NCBI GenBank assembly: GCA_009887095.1 | Contig: QXYC01000019.1 | Location: 1 to 64,000, forward strand | Direction of reading: 5' to 3' | DNA from: Candidatus Poseidoniales archaeon | GTDB taxonomy: Archaea; Thermoplasmatota; Poseidoniia; Poseidoniales; Poseidoniaceae | Length of the DNA stretch: 64,000 bases | In this document: piece by piece, positions 33,684-42,356 of the stretch | Position numbering within the stretch: position 1 is the stretch's first letter | How the letters are laid out: every line of letters begins with the position of its first letter | Position numbers and translations under genes: made by a program | The notes under the pieces: generated by a model | Seen by the model: only the letters and a program-made list of their open reading frames with translations | Database searches by the model: none | Told to the model about the DNA's origin: nothing

Positions 33684-34667
33684 ATGATCCGAAACCAATC
33701 CGTTTTGCTTTGCCTTGCGCTCCTCCTCATCGGCATGACGTTTCCTCCTTCGGCGGCGGCACAAGACCAGTTTGAAGCCCCGAGTTGGACCCTTGGTTGG
33801 TCCACAGACATGGATGGTGGGTTCACCATCGAAATGGATGATGATTGGGACATCGACGGGGAAATTATCGCCTACATTGAAAACACCCGTATGAGCCAAG
33901 TGGAATTGGAGTTGACGTACGATGTTAACACTTGGACGCCTTATACCTATGATGGCCCAGAAAGCATTACTGTGGCGGCAGGTGAAAACAAAACCTTCGC
34001 CATCACGCTCTCAAATGATAACGACATTGATGCTCGGGAATACAACCCGGACAACACATCGACCTTGACAGTAACGGCGGACGAAAAAGTCGGTGACACC
34101 TCAACGGGCAACCAAGAGATTGAGGGGACCATCCGAGTGCCGAAAGTGTTCAACCTCAAGCCAGAAGTGACGCTCTCGGAAGACGACCTCTACGCGGGTT
34201 CAACAGTCGATATCTCGATTCAATTGATGAACCTCGGGAACGCCAAAGACGCTGTCAAGGAGGTGTCAGCTGAAGTCAGGAGTTGTCCCCACCTCACAGT
34301 AGAAGGATTGGAGGCCCTGGAAGGCACTGTTGTTGATCCTACTGGCGCACAAAACGGGAAAGAAACCTCTGCAATTCTGACATTGGTTGCTTCGGAAAGC
34401 CAGCCACGTCGAACGTGTGAAGTGACAATTTCCTTGGTTTCCGAGGGTGATGAGACTGCCCGTAGCGACACCTTTGAAGTCGAGGTCTTTGCATATGAGG
34501 GAGGAACAACACCCTCAAACGACGGGGACAATGATGATGATGATTCGAGCGCCTCAGATGACGGTCTGAGCATGGAGTCAAACACCGTCCCCGGCTTCGC
34601 AGCGATTGAAGCAATAATGGTCGTGGCAATGGTGGGCCTCCTTCGCCGAAAAAAGACATTCAACTGA
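33684..34667 (+). CDS. Secreted surface protein with PGF-CTERM-like sorting tail
   Basis: A signal peptide (LLCLALLLIGMTFPPSAAA) precedes beta-rich domains of the kind found in CARDB/NEW3-like surface proteins (NKTFAITLSNDNDID, STVDISIQLMNLGNAKDA). An acidic low-complexity stretch (GDNDDDDSSASDDG) then leads to SNTVPGFAAIEAIMV, a hydrophobic span and a final RRKK. This PGF plus span plus Arg/Lys order is the archaeosortase substrate signature PGF-CTERM. It follows the Mo-hydroxylase FAD gene by only four nt but looks functionally unrelated; it may be read through from that operon. Confidence 0.82.
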   Translation: MIRNQSVLLCLALLLIGMTFPPSAAAQDQFEAPSWTLGWSTDMDGGFTIEMDDDWDIDGEIIAYIENTRMSQVELELTYDVNTWTPYTYDGPESITVAAGENKTFAITLSNDNDIDAREYNPDNTSTLTVTADEKVGDTSTGNQEIEGTIRVPKVFNLKPEVTLSEDDLYAGSTVDISIQLMNLGNAKDAVKEVSAEVRSCPHLTVEGLEALEGTVVDPTGAQNGKETSAILTLVASESQPRRTCEVTISLVSEGDETARSDTFEVEVFAYEGGTTPSNDGDNDDDDSSASDDGLSMESNTVPGFAAIEAIMVVAMVGLLRRKKTFN

Positions 34668-34671
34668 ACGA

Positions 34672-34690
34672 AATGTAGTTTTCTTACATT
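34672..34690 (+). terminator. Hairpin just after the PGF-CTERM-like gene
   Basis: AATGTA and TACATT pair around a T-rich loop four bases after the stop at 34667, followed by a short pyrimidine run. It may terminate the 29293-34667 transcript. Confidence 0.35.
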
Positions 34691-34752
34691 CTTCTGCCGA
34701 ATTCAATCAAAAAATTGTTCACAGGAGGTATATCAACCTCTTCATCTCTCGA

Positions 34753-34760
34753 TTTTTATT
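34753..34760 (+). promoter_or_regulatory. TATA box of the DUF4350/MoxR/DUF58 operon
   Basis: TTTTTATT is centred 26 nt before the ATG of the small leader ORF at 34783. A second candidate, TATAT, lies near 34730. Confidence 0.5.
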
Positions 34761-34782
34761 GGAGCACCCATGGAGAACCATT

Positions 34783-34854
34783 ATGAGTGGAGCGAAGTTC
34801 CGACGAATGTCTTTACGAGTAGATGCAACGCGAGATGAAGAAAAGGAGGGATAA
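34783..34854 (+). CDS. Possible 23-residue leader peptide ahead of the DUF4350 gene
   Basis: The small frame encodes MSGAKFRRMSLRVDATRDEE followed by KEG. It starts where a leaderless transcript from the TATA box at 34753-34760 would begin. It ends with TAA two bases before the TTG start at 34857, and its last codons contain the GGAGGG ribosome-binding site of that gene. This layout suggests translational coupling. It is too short to exclude chance, and no homolog is known to me. Confidence 0.35.
   Translation: MSGAKFRRMSLRVDATRDEEKEG
34844..34850 (+). promoter_or_regulatory. Shine-Dalgarno supporting a TTG start at 34857
   Basis: AGGAGGG lies six bases ahead of TTG. No ATG with equal support is present near the N terminus of the downstream protein. 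Confidence 0.6.
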
Positions 34855-34856
34855 AA

Positions 34857-36443
34857 TTGGCAGAAACAGAAGCAAAGAAACTCTCCGTCGAATCCTGGCT
34901 CAAAGTTGGGCTTATGGCTTCCCTCGTCGTCTCCGTCGCTTTGATCGGATTGGTCAGCCTCAACAAGCAGACCGTTCTGTCCCCCTATTCAACTTCGGAT
35001 GATGCTTATTCCAACCAGCAACTAACTTCCATGCGGGAGGATTTCGCTAGCAATGATTTCACCATCGCTAACACAATGTCTACGCCAATGCTTGTCAACG
35101 ATTGGCAAGACCCCCACCGTACTATGCTGGTGATTGCTGGCCCCGAGAAGCCATTCGATGCTGCGGAAGCTTCTGCCATGTATGACTTCGTTACGAAGAA
35201 AGGCGGAAAAGTCATTCTAGCAGCCAACTCAGCCAACGCTCAACTTGTTGCCGACCAATTTGGCGTCAAGTACTTCGGAGACATGGTTCTCGACGATCAA
35301 CGGTACTACGAGATGACCAACGAACTTGATGAAGTCCAACCTGGCGATTACCGCCGATTGTGGGCTGCCGCAAGCCTCCGCGCAAATGTGACTGAAATGG
35401 GTGATGAGCGATTGATTCCTTGCTCTCAAGGAAACCTCGACATCGGTGTCTACGATAACTGCCGATTGCCAGTCCTTTTCCACCGCCCAACCGCTATCCA
35501 AGTCCTCGATGACCAAACAGACACGAACCGAGACGTCAATGTGCTCGCTGCAGCGTCCACCTCTGCAGTGATTGTGACCGACTCCAGCAACCTCGACATT
35601 AACAGCGACAAGAACCCAACGCTTGGTGAAGGAAAGACCGGACTCATTGTTCGTATTGACTATCCAGGCATTACAGTCCTTGATGAAACCACGACTGAAG
35701 GGCAGGGCGAAGTGTCTGTCACCGGATCGATTGTCTTTGTCGCCGACCACTCCGTTCTTGCCAACCACCTGTGGGACAAAGACATCGCAGAAGAGGTCGG
35801 TTACCAACAATGCAGTTCACCTTACTATGTGCAACAAGGGCACAACTGCTGGAACTCCGATTCCAACGGCCTCTCCGATGCACAAGGCGACACCACATGG
35901 AACGGGAATGGGCAGTACTTCCAAGCCCTCATGCAAGACATGATGGAAAAGGACAACAATGAAATTTCGAGCCAGGTGAGGCTCTTCAATGACAACTTCG
36001 TAATCGTGTTCGACGAAAGCCGTCACGTTGTCAGCGCACTTTCCTCCCCGTTCACTGAAGCAATGGGCGCCATCGTCCTCCTAACCAGCGATGTCGTTCT
36101 CAAGTGGCTCATCATTCTCAACCTGTTTGCGTTGCTCGCCATCGCCATCATGGTGGTTCCAGAAAAGGAAAACTGGCGTCACGTCTTCGATTTGACACGG
36201 TTCAGAGAGCGCCCGACGAAGGTCGATGCTGCTCAGTACCAAATGCGCACACGGGAAGCTTTGCTCTCGAAGGTGCGCCAGTTCAACGATTTGACGCGTG
36301 ATGAATTCATGCGCAAAAGCCCAGCGGAAATCATGCAGATGGTGCGTGATCCGCGACTGGTGGAACTCATTAGTTCGACCCGTATCTACTCCAACGACGA
36401 ATTGCGAGAGTTAATCCCGCATATTAGGCGTTGGGGAAATTGA
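34857..36443 (+). CDS. DUF4350-like membrane protein of a MoxR/DUF58 operon
   Basis: The protein has an N-terminal span (GLMASLVVSVALIGLVSL), a large extracytoplasmic region, a second span near residue 410 (WLIILNLFALLAIAIMVVP) and a cytoplasmic tail of about 100 residues. The exterior part includes MLVIAGPEKPFDAAEASAMY and GGKVILAANSANAQLVADQF, the Rossmann-like core of DUF4350 proteins, which commonly neighbour MoxR ATPases and DUF58 proteins. The four cysteines in the exterior domain could form disulphides. It uses a TTG start at 34857. Likely role: membrane partner of the MoxR chaperone system; not proven. Confidence 0.75.
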   Translation: MAETEAKKLSVESWLKVGLMASLVVSVALIGLVSLNKQTVLSPYSTSDDAYSNQQLTSMREDFASNDFTIANTMSTPMLVNDWQDPHRTMLVIAGPEKPFDAAEASAMYDFVTKKGGKVILAANSANAQLVADQFGVKYFGDMVLDDQRYYEMTNELDEVQPGDYRRLWAAASLRANVTEMGDERLIPCSQGNLDIGVYDNCRLPVLFHRPTAIQVLDDQTDTNRDVNVLAAASTSAVIVTDSSNLDINSDKNPTLGEGKTGLIVRIDYPGITVLDETTTEGQGEVSVTGSIVFVADHSVLANHLWDKDIAEEVGYQQCSSPYYVQQGHNCWNSDSNGLSDAQGDTTWNGNGQYFQALMQDMMEKDNNEISSQVRLFNDNFVIVFDESRHVVSALSSPFTEAMGAIVLLTSDVVLKWLIILNLFALLAIAIMVVPEKENWRHVFDLTRFRERPTKVDAAQYQMRTREALLSKVRQFNDLTRDEFMRKSPAEIMQMVRDPRLVELISSTRIYSNDELRELIPHIRRWGN

Positions 36444-36462
36444 AATTTGGAGGAATATAGAC

Positions 36463-37608
36463 ATGCAACCCCCTACCCCACCCGCAGCCCCGCCCGCGCC
36501 AGCGCCGCCTATGCCTGTGGCTCCAGCCGCCCCCGCCGCACCAGCAGCGCCAGCACCACCAATGCCGGCTGCTCCAGCAGCACCAGCGGCTCCAGCCCCT
36601 GCACCAGCAGCACCGGCCGCTCCGGCCCAGCCGAAGCACCAAGCCAGCCCCGAGGTCAAAGCCCGCTTGACCCACGTCGGCGCAATCTCTCAAGCGATTG
36701 CTGCTGAAGTGCAGAAAGTGATTATCGGTAAGCCTCACGTCATCGACAATGTGTTGATCAACATCTTGTCGAACGGTAACCTTCTCTTCGAAGATTACCC
36801 TGGTTTGGCAAAGACACTGATGACCAACACCTTCGCTGATGCGCTTGGTTGTGACTTCAAGCGTGTTCAATTCACGCCTGACTTGCTCCCTGCTGACATC
36901 ACAGGGACCAACATCTACGACGCAAAGAAAGGGGAGTTTACCTTCAAGCCAGGACCTTTGTTCTGTAACCTTCTCCTTGCTGACGAGATTAACCGTGCTC
37001 CTCCAAAGACCCAAGCTGCTTTGCTTGAGGCTATGCAAGAGAAGCAGGTGACCATTGGTACGGTGACCCACAAACTCCCAGCTCCATTCATTGTTATGGC
37101 CACACAAAACCCGGTCGAGCAAGAAGGTACCTACCCGCTTCCTGAAGCACAACTTGACCGTTTCATGTTCAAGATGTCCGTAGGTTACCCTGACCGTGCT
37201 GACGAAGACGAAATTCTGCGCCGACGTATCTCACGTGGTAAGGACGCAGTCGATGTCGATGTCATCACTGACCCACAACGTGTGATCGCTATGCAGCAGG
37301 CCTGTGAAGACGTGTACGTCGACCCAGCGCTCCGTATGTACATGGTCGAAATCGTGTCCCGAACCCGTGAAGATCCTCGTGTTCTTGTCGGTGCTTCGCC
37401 TCGTGGTTCCCAAGCTTTGCTCAAGACTTCCCGTGCAGCAGCAGCCCTTCGTGGTCGTGACTTCGTCACGCCTGACGATATCAAGGCTGTCTCTGAACTT
37501 GCTATTGCGCACAGAATCATCCTCAAGCCTGAACATCAAATCAAGGGCCTTGAAGCTGGTGAAGTGATTCAAGCAATCCTACGAGAAGTTCCTGTGCCAA
37601 CCGTTTGA
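36463..37608 (+). CDS. MoxR-family AAA+ ATPase with Pro/Ala-rich N-terminal extension
   Basis: Residues 1-58 are an extreme low-complexity run of Ala and Pro with a few Met. The ATPase core follows: Walker A in FEDYPGLAKTLM (the PGLAKT variant common in MoxR), Walker B in LLADEINRAPPKTQAALLEAM, sensor 1 in VMATQNPVEQEGTYPLPEAQ and an arginine finger region in LDRFMF. The C-terminal lid (ASPRGSQALLKTSRAAA) is typical of MoxR. MoxR proteins act as chaperones that load metals or assemble complexes, usually with DUF58/vWA partners, as the next gene suggests. SD GGAGGAAT precedes the ATG. Confidence 0.93.
   Translation: MQPPTPPAAPPAPAPPMPVAPAAPAAPAAPAPPMPAAPAAPAAPAPAPAAPAAPAQPKHQASPEVKARLTHVGAISQAIAAEVQKVIIGKPHVIDNVLINILSNGNLLFEDYPGLAKTLMTNTFADALGCDFKRVQFTPDLLPADITGTNIYDAKKGEFTFKPGPLFCNLLLADEINRAPPKTQAALLEAMQEKQVTIGTVTHKLPAPFIVMATQNPVEQEGTYPLPEAQLDRFMFKMSVGYPDRADEDEILRRRISRGKDAVDVDVITDPQRVIAMQQACEDVYVDPALRMYMVEIVSRTREDPRVLVGASPRGSQALLKTSRAAAALRGRDFVTPDDIKAVSELAIAHRIILKPEHQIKGLEAGEVIQAILREVPVPTV
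36475..36640 (+). repeat. GC-rich low-complexity tract encoding the Pro/Ala extension of MoxR
   Basis: The tract consists of irregular repeats of CCAGC, GCACC and GCCCC-type units. It encodes the Ala-Pro linker and is likely prone to length variation by slippage. Base composition differs strongly from the flanking sequence. Confidence 0.7.
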
Positions 37609-37643
37609 GTTGACCAACGTTACTTGAATTGAGGTGATGATTG

Positions 37644-38957
37644 ATGTGGAGCCGTAAATCTGCTATGCTGGGAAGTTTGGCTGTTGCCATGTATTTGCTT
37701 GGGTTAACCTTGCGAAACTCCCAACTCGTTACAATTGCGGTTGTCATCTTCGTGTTCCTCACCTGGGCTGCCTTGTTTGGCGGTCACGCAGACGTCGCTT
37801 CAAGCGGCCGTCGCGCAGATGAATGGACGGGTGAAGAGGGAGTGGCCCTTGGCAGCGTGACTGCCATGCGTAAACTCTCAAGCGCCCGGATTTTCGAAGA
37901 TGGTGAGTTAAACATCACGCTGAGAATGCAAAATCATTCATCACTCGCCAAAATTTTGGAAGTACGCGACCGTGTTCCTGAGGTCATGCGCATCAAAGAT
38001 GGTGCGAATTACATCTTGATGGAACTCGGACCTCGCCGTGAAACCCTCATCGAATACACCGTCGAATGCCCTCTACGAGGCTTCTACAGCGTGGGTCCTG
38101 TGGCTGTCAGGATCCAAGACCCGTTTGGTCTGTTCCACAAGGAAAAGGAATTGCATGTCTACAATGATTTCCTTGTGTTCCCAAAGATGGAAGACCTCAA
38201 AGAAACGTTCGTCAAATCCCGTGTTCCGAAGATTTTCACTGGTGCGGTCAACATCCGTCAACCCGGTCCTGGTTCAGAATTTTACTCCCTTCGTGAGTAC
38301 TTCGAAGGTGATTCCTTCCGAGCCATCAACTGGTCTGCATACGCACGATCTGGTAAACTCATGGTCAACGAGCGTGAGCGTGACGCTGTATCGGACATCA
38401 TCATCATTGTTGATTCCCGCTCAGTCGCAGAAACCGGGCCTGTGTCTCGAAATGCACTCGTGTATTCCACTCGAGCAGCTGCTTCGCTTGCCAAGTACTT
38501 CCTTGGCCGCCGTGACAGCGTCGGTGTGATCGTCTACGGTGACGAAGTGGTCAGCGTTGACCGTGATACGGGCAAGAAACAACTCTATGTCATCCTGACC
38601 AAACTTGCTGGGGCCGTTGCCCGCGGTAACATTCCACTGCAAGTGGTTGTGAACCGTATTCTACCACACATCAACAAGGGAAGCCCAATCATCTTCCTTT
38701 CCAATCTTGAGGACGATCCAACCATCGTCAACGCGCTCAGGGATTTCCGAGCACGTGACTTTGATGTGACCGTCCTTACCCCCTCATCGCTTGAGTTCGA
38801 GTTTGATGCACGCCGTATCGACCGCACCGGGTATGAGGTCATGAAGACCGAGCGAGACGTACTCATCAGTGAGTTGCGTGGACTCGGTGTGAACATCATG
38901 GACTGGGAGCCAGATATGCTCCTTTCAACCGCTCTTGCTGGAGCACGAGGATTCTGA
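37644..38957 (+). CDS. DUF58 (vWA-like) protein
   Basis: Two N-terminal hydrophobic segments (MLGSLAVAMYLLGLTL and LVTIAVVIFVFLTWAALFG) are followed by a beta-rich part. The DUF58 signature GSEFYSLREYFEGDSFRAIN with WSAYARSGKL comes next, and then a vWA-like fold with IIIIVDSRSV, a degenerate metal site. The C terminus has TVLTPSSLEFEFDARR. DUF58 proteins are standard partners of MoxR ATPases. The ATG at 37644 follows GAGGTGA by six nt; a TTG at 37641 is directly adjacent. It is the third gene of a four-gene operon. Confidence 0.9.
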   Translation: MWSRKSAMLGSLAVAMYLLGLTLRNSQLVTIAVVIFVFLTWAALFGGHADVASSGRRADEWTGEEGVALGSVTAMRKLSSARIFEDGELNITLRMQNHSSLAKILEVRDRVPEVMRIKDGANYILMELGPRRETLIEYTVECPLRGFYSVGPVAVRIQDPFGLFHKEKELHVYNDFLVFPKMEDLKETFVKSRVPKIFTGAVNIRQPGPGSEFYSLREYFEGDSFRAINWSAYARSGKLMVNERERDAVSDIIIIVDSRSVAETGPVSRNALVYSTRAAASLAKYFLGRRDSVGVIVYGDEVVSVDRDTGKKQLYVILTKLAGAVARGNIPLQVVVNRILPHINKGSPIIFLSNLEDDPTIVNALRDFRARDFDVTVLTPSSLEFEFDARRIDRTGYEVMKTERDVLISELRGLGVNIMDWEPDMLLSTALAGARGF

Positions 38958-38966
38958 GGTGATACG

Positions 38967-39890
38967 ATGACTGTAAGCAAGCCATCCAGCGATACTGCCC
39001 ACCTTTACGATGGAAAAACCGTTCGATCATCCGCACCTTCCCGAAAGAAGGCAGCAGGTCAAATTGGTGCAGGTAGTGACATCCCTAAGGATGCCATTCC
39101 GACCGTCGAGATTCCATCTTTCATCGAAAGCCTGCTCGGCGGACCACTTGTCCCAAAGGCGAAGTTCCTTCCACCCGCAAAGTGGGTTCAAACCTTACAA
39201 TTGGTCGTCTATGGGGTGCTCGTTGCACTTGCTATGTTGACCTACATGATTTCGCCACCTGAAGGCACAATCTGGTACATGATTACTGGAAGCCTTGGTA
39301 TTGCGACTGTTCTTCAATTGATTCTCATCGTGGCTGCAACAGGCACTGGCTTCTGGGGTACCTTCCAACGCGATGGAAGGTTTACGCTGGTGAGCAACCT
39401 CATGTTCATCCTCGCCATTCTCCGTTTTGCGTCCTCCAAGGTGACCCTTTCGAGTGACATGTTTGGCTTGCAAGACAAACCATTCCTCCTTTCGGGACTC
39501 GTGGTCGTCTATGCTGTTCTTTTGATCATGTACTTCGAACTCAGCAACGGTGTTCTTCGGTATTCAATGCTCGATACGAGCATTCGCACCAACGAAGTTT
39601 ATGTGATGAACCCTCAGAAAATCGTTGGTAAATACCATCGTTCCCTCATCATCAACCCAATCATTGCCGTTGTCCTTGCGACAGTTGTGCTTTCCGCAAA
39701 CACCATTCTCCCGTTCTTTGTTGGCATCTTCTCAAAAGACACCGCCCTTCGAATGGAAGAGTCAGTTGAACTCATCTCCGTGTACGGTGTGGCACTCGGG
39801 ACCTTCTTCGTGTTCTGTGTGGTCGGTGGATTGTTCGCTCTAAACCTTCCAACTCACTTGCAGAACTTCCGTGAAAAGCGAGCAGAGTGA
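38967..39890 (+). CDS. Polytopic membrane protein closing the MoxR/DUF58 operon
   Basis: About 80 polar residues (Ser/Lys-rich) lead into six or seven membrane spans, beginning LQLVVYGVLVALAMLTYMI and ending with VALGTFFVFCVVGGLFAL. A cytoplasmic loop with TNEVYVMNPQKIVGKYHRS separates the two halves. I recognise no family. GAGGTGA lies four bases before the ATG, and the gene follows DUF58 by nine nt, so it is part of the operon. A role as the membrane client or anchor of the MoxR system is inference. Confidence 0.75.
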   Translation: MTVSKPSSDTAHLYDGKTVRSSAPSRKKAAGQIGAGSDIPKDAIPTVEIPSFIESLLGGPLVPKAKFLPPAKWVQTLQLVVYGVLVALAMLTYMISPPEGTIWYMITGSLGIATVLQLILIVAATGTGFWGTFQRDGRFTLVSNLMFILAILRFASSKVTLSSDMFGLQDKPFLLSGLVVVYAVLLIMYFELSNGVLRYSMLDTSIRTNEVYVMNPQKIVGKYHRSLIINPIIAVVLATVVLSANTILPFFVGIFSKDTALRMEESVELISVYGVALGTFFVFCVVGGLFALNLPTHLQNFREKRAE

Positions 39891-39893
39891 AGT

Positions 39894-41222
39894 TCACTTT
39901 CGTGTCTGCACGGTGTGCTTCAAGCCACACAGTTGACTTAATTCCTTGAGCAACATGGCCATGTCAGTTGTTTGTGTAAGCATGCGAACTGCATGGCCAG
40001 TATCGGAAAGGATCTCAATGCCCATGGCGTTCGCTCTTTCTTCATCTAATGCCTCTTGAGCTTCTTCACGGTTCCCAACAAGCGAAAGGATTGCTGTGTG
40101 GGTTTCGAGGTCTGCAGGACCAAATTGAGATTCAATCAACCTCGTTGCAACCAACGAGTCATGTTGGGATACAATCCAGCGAATGTCTCCTGGCTGGCTG
40201 TCGAGGTGCCAACAGGCGATTCCTTCCTCATCGAACTGGAGCAACACCTCACCGAGGCGCCGGCTTTGTTGTTCCAAGGATTTACTCTGACAGCGTATGG
40301 AAACAACGCTTGGCATGCACCCGATGGCTTTGATGGCGTTTTCTTGGTATAAGTCGGGGCCAACAACGGTTGAGGTGCTCGTGTCGAATGCGCCGTGGAG
40401 GTGGCGTACTTCGAGTGGGATCCCTGTATCAGTCAACGGTTCGACAGTGGCAGGATGAAGAATGGGCGTATCAAGCCGAGAAAGTTCCAATGCCTCTCCG
40501 TACCCGAGGTAGGCGAGTGGTTCAGTTTTGATGCCCCACCTTGGGTTCAGTGGCATAATCCCGGCTACGTCTTTCCACAGGATTACTCTGTGAGCATCAA
40601 CAATTCGAGCAATCGAAGTGGCAGTGTGGTCGGAGCCGCCTCGACTGAGCAGTGCCAGTTCGCCGTCCTTTCCTTCACCGAACCAGCCAGTGATGACAGG
40701 CGTTCCCTGCAATGAAGTTCGATCGAGTAACTTCATCGACGCCTCAAGGTCTACGGTTGGTGCCCGGTTGATTCCATTCAGCCGAAGGCCAATATCCTCA
40801 GCACCGACCGGATGGGCATCGATTCCATATTGTTTGAGTCGATGAGCCACAACCAAGGCAGAGAGTCGTTCTCCAGCGGCAAGCAGTCGGTTGACTGCTA
40901 TTCTGTCGCTTGGATGGCTTGCCAGTTCGACGAGGGATTGTTCTATGCCGTTCAGAACCTTCGTGAACAATGGTCCCAGTTCACTGGTGAGCAACCCAGA
41001 AGCAAATCGAAGGTGTTGACTGGACAAATCGTTGACCAATCGGCTTGCATACCTTGGTTCCTTACTTGCCCGCATGAGGCGGTCTGTTGTACCCCAAAGA
41101 GCAGAGACAACGACCACTGCGCGACCATCCCAATCACCAACAACCTCAGCAATTCGATCAAGGTCGGAAGAATCACGAAGGCACGAGCCTCCGAATTTGT
41201 GAACCGTAATGGTTTCACTCAT
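39894..41222 (-). CDS. lysC: Aspartate kinase
   Basis: LysC phosphorylates aspartate, the first step toward aspartate semialdehyde. It starts ETITVHKFGGSCLRD (KFGG nucleotide site) and has ALLSRGGSDHTATSIAR and AYLGYGEALELSRLDTPIL in the kinase domain. The C-terminal 140 residues form ACT-like regulatory repeats (SVVSIRCQSKS and ILSLVGNREEA). Length 442. It overlaps chorismate synthase by eight bases as the last gene of the aromatic operon. Aspartate semialdehyde is a substrate of the archaeal ADH synthase encoded at the head of that operon, which explains the linkage. Confidence 0.93.
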   Translation of the reverse strand: MSETITVHKFGGSCLRDSSDLDRIAEVVGDWDGRAVVVVSALWGTTDRLMRASKEPRYASRLVNDLSSQHLRFASGLLTSELGPLFTKVLNGIEQSLVELASHPSDRIAVNRLLAAGERLSALVVAHRLKQYGIDAHPVGAEDIGLRLNGINRAPTVDLEASMKLLDRTSLQGTPVITGWFGEGKDGELALLSRGGSDHTATSIARIVDAHRVILWKDVAGIMPLNPRWGIKTEPLAYLGYGEALELSRLDTPILHPATVEPLTDTGIPLEVRHLHGAFDTSTSTVVGPDLYQENAIKAIGCMPSVVSIRCQSKSLEQQSRRLGEVLLQFDEEGIACWHLDSQPGDIRWIVSQHDSLVATRLIESQFGPADLETHTAILSLVGNREEAQEALDEERANAMGIEILSDTGHAVRMLTQTTDMAMLLKELSQLCGLKHTVQTRK

Positions 41223-42297
41223 CGAGGAAGCCCCCTCGTAATGCTAAATCGGTCAAGACAAGAATGGCCATTGCTTCAACTACAGCAACAGCCCTCGGGC
41301 CCAAAACAGGGTCGTGACGTCCCTTGACGGTCAACGGCTCAATGACCCCGCTCTCAAGGTGGAGGGTCTTTTGTTCAGAGGCAATGCTTGAGGGCGGCTT
41401 GAACGCAACAGAGCAACGAATAGGGGCGCTTGTTGCAAGCCCTGCCAGCACCCCATCAGGTCGATCTCCCATCGGTGTTGGCGATTCGGGAGTGCCCCCC
41501 CATGCATCGTTATGTTCCAACCCCGTCATGTTCACGACGTCGAATCCACGACCAAACGTAACTCCACGGGCGGCGGGGATCGACATCATGGCTCGAGCCA
41601 TGGCAGGTTCGATTCCATCGAACCATGGTTCGCCAAGGCCGAGCGGCGTCCCTGTGACCACAAGGTCGACCCTTGATCCAATTGAATTGAGGCTCATGCG
41701 TTGAGACTCAACGAGGATGACCATCGCTTCAGCAGCCTCAGGATCTCTACAGCGCATTTCTTTGCAGGCATCGGTGGACCATCGTGCTGGTTGGAGCTCC
41801 ATTTCACCAGCCTCCACGTTTCCGATGGCACCAACCTGTGCCTCGGCTTTGATTCCTAGCGGGGTCAGCAACGGGGCTACAAATGCGGCAGCAGCAACGA
41901 GAGGGGCGGTAAGCCTTGCAGAGGACATCCCTCCGCCCCTGAGGTCGGCTTCACCGTTTGTTCGCTTGTGCATCACCATGTCTTGATGCCCTGGCCGTGG
42001 ATGATGAGGGAGGAAATTGTAATCTTTTGACTTGGCGTCTTGATTTTGGATTGAGATTTCAATGGGCCCGCCAGTGGTTTTTCCCTCAACGACGCCGCTT
42101 AGGAACTCGACGCGATCTTGTTCCTTGCGTTTGCTTGCATAGCGCCCACCCGGCCTACGGGTGGCCATGGCTTCTGCAATGCCTGCATCATCAACAAGGA
42201 GTCCATTTGGAACGCCTTCGAGAATCGCCCCAACGCGGGCCCCATGGCTTGTCCCAAACAGGGTCAAGCGAAGGTGTTCACCCAGCGTCATTTGCAT
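41215..42297 (-). CDS. aroC: Chorismate synthase
   Basis: The enzyme converts EPSP to chorismate using reduced FMN. Family signatures are present: LFGTSHGARVGAILEGVPNG at the start, MATRRPGGRYASKRKEQDRV, PRPGHQDMV, RGGGMSSARLTA, GVTFGRGFDVVNMTGLEHND and VKGRHDPVLGPRAVAVVEAM. Length 360 is normal. I use the ATG at 42297; the ATG at 42291 is equivalent, and a TTG at 42330 extends without family support. It is the fourth gene of the operon, overlapping lysC. Confidence 0.95.
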   Translation of the reverse strand: MQMTLGEHLRLTLFGTSHGARVGAILEGVPNGLLVDDAGIAEAMATRRPGGRYASKRKEQDRVEFLSGVVEGKTTGGPIEISIQNQDAKSKDYNFLPHHPRPGHQDMVMHKRTNGEADLRGGGMSSARLTAPLVAAAAFVAPLLTPLGIKAEAQVGAIGNVEAGEMELQPARWSTDACKEMRCRDPEAAEAMVILVESQRMSLNSIGSRVDLVVTGTPLGLGEPWFDGIEPAMARAMMSIPAARGVTFGRGFDVVNMTGLEHNDAWGGTPESPTPMGDRPDGVLAGLATSAPIRCSVAFKPPSSIASEQKTLHLESGVIEPLTVKGRHDPVLGPRAVAVVEAMAILVLTDLALRGGFLDE

Positions 42298-42356
42298 GTG
42301 ACTCAATTGTTCCAACGGCGCTTCCTTCAAGAAGGTGCGTGCTTCTCCATGCTGTT

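Noticed and set aside
36475-36640. CRISPR-like or minisatellite array
   Set aside because: The repeats are irregular, lack unique spacers, and are in frame within the MoxR gene as a Pro/Ala linker.
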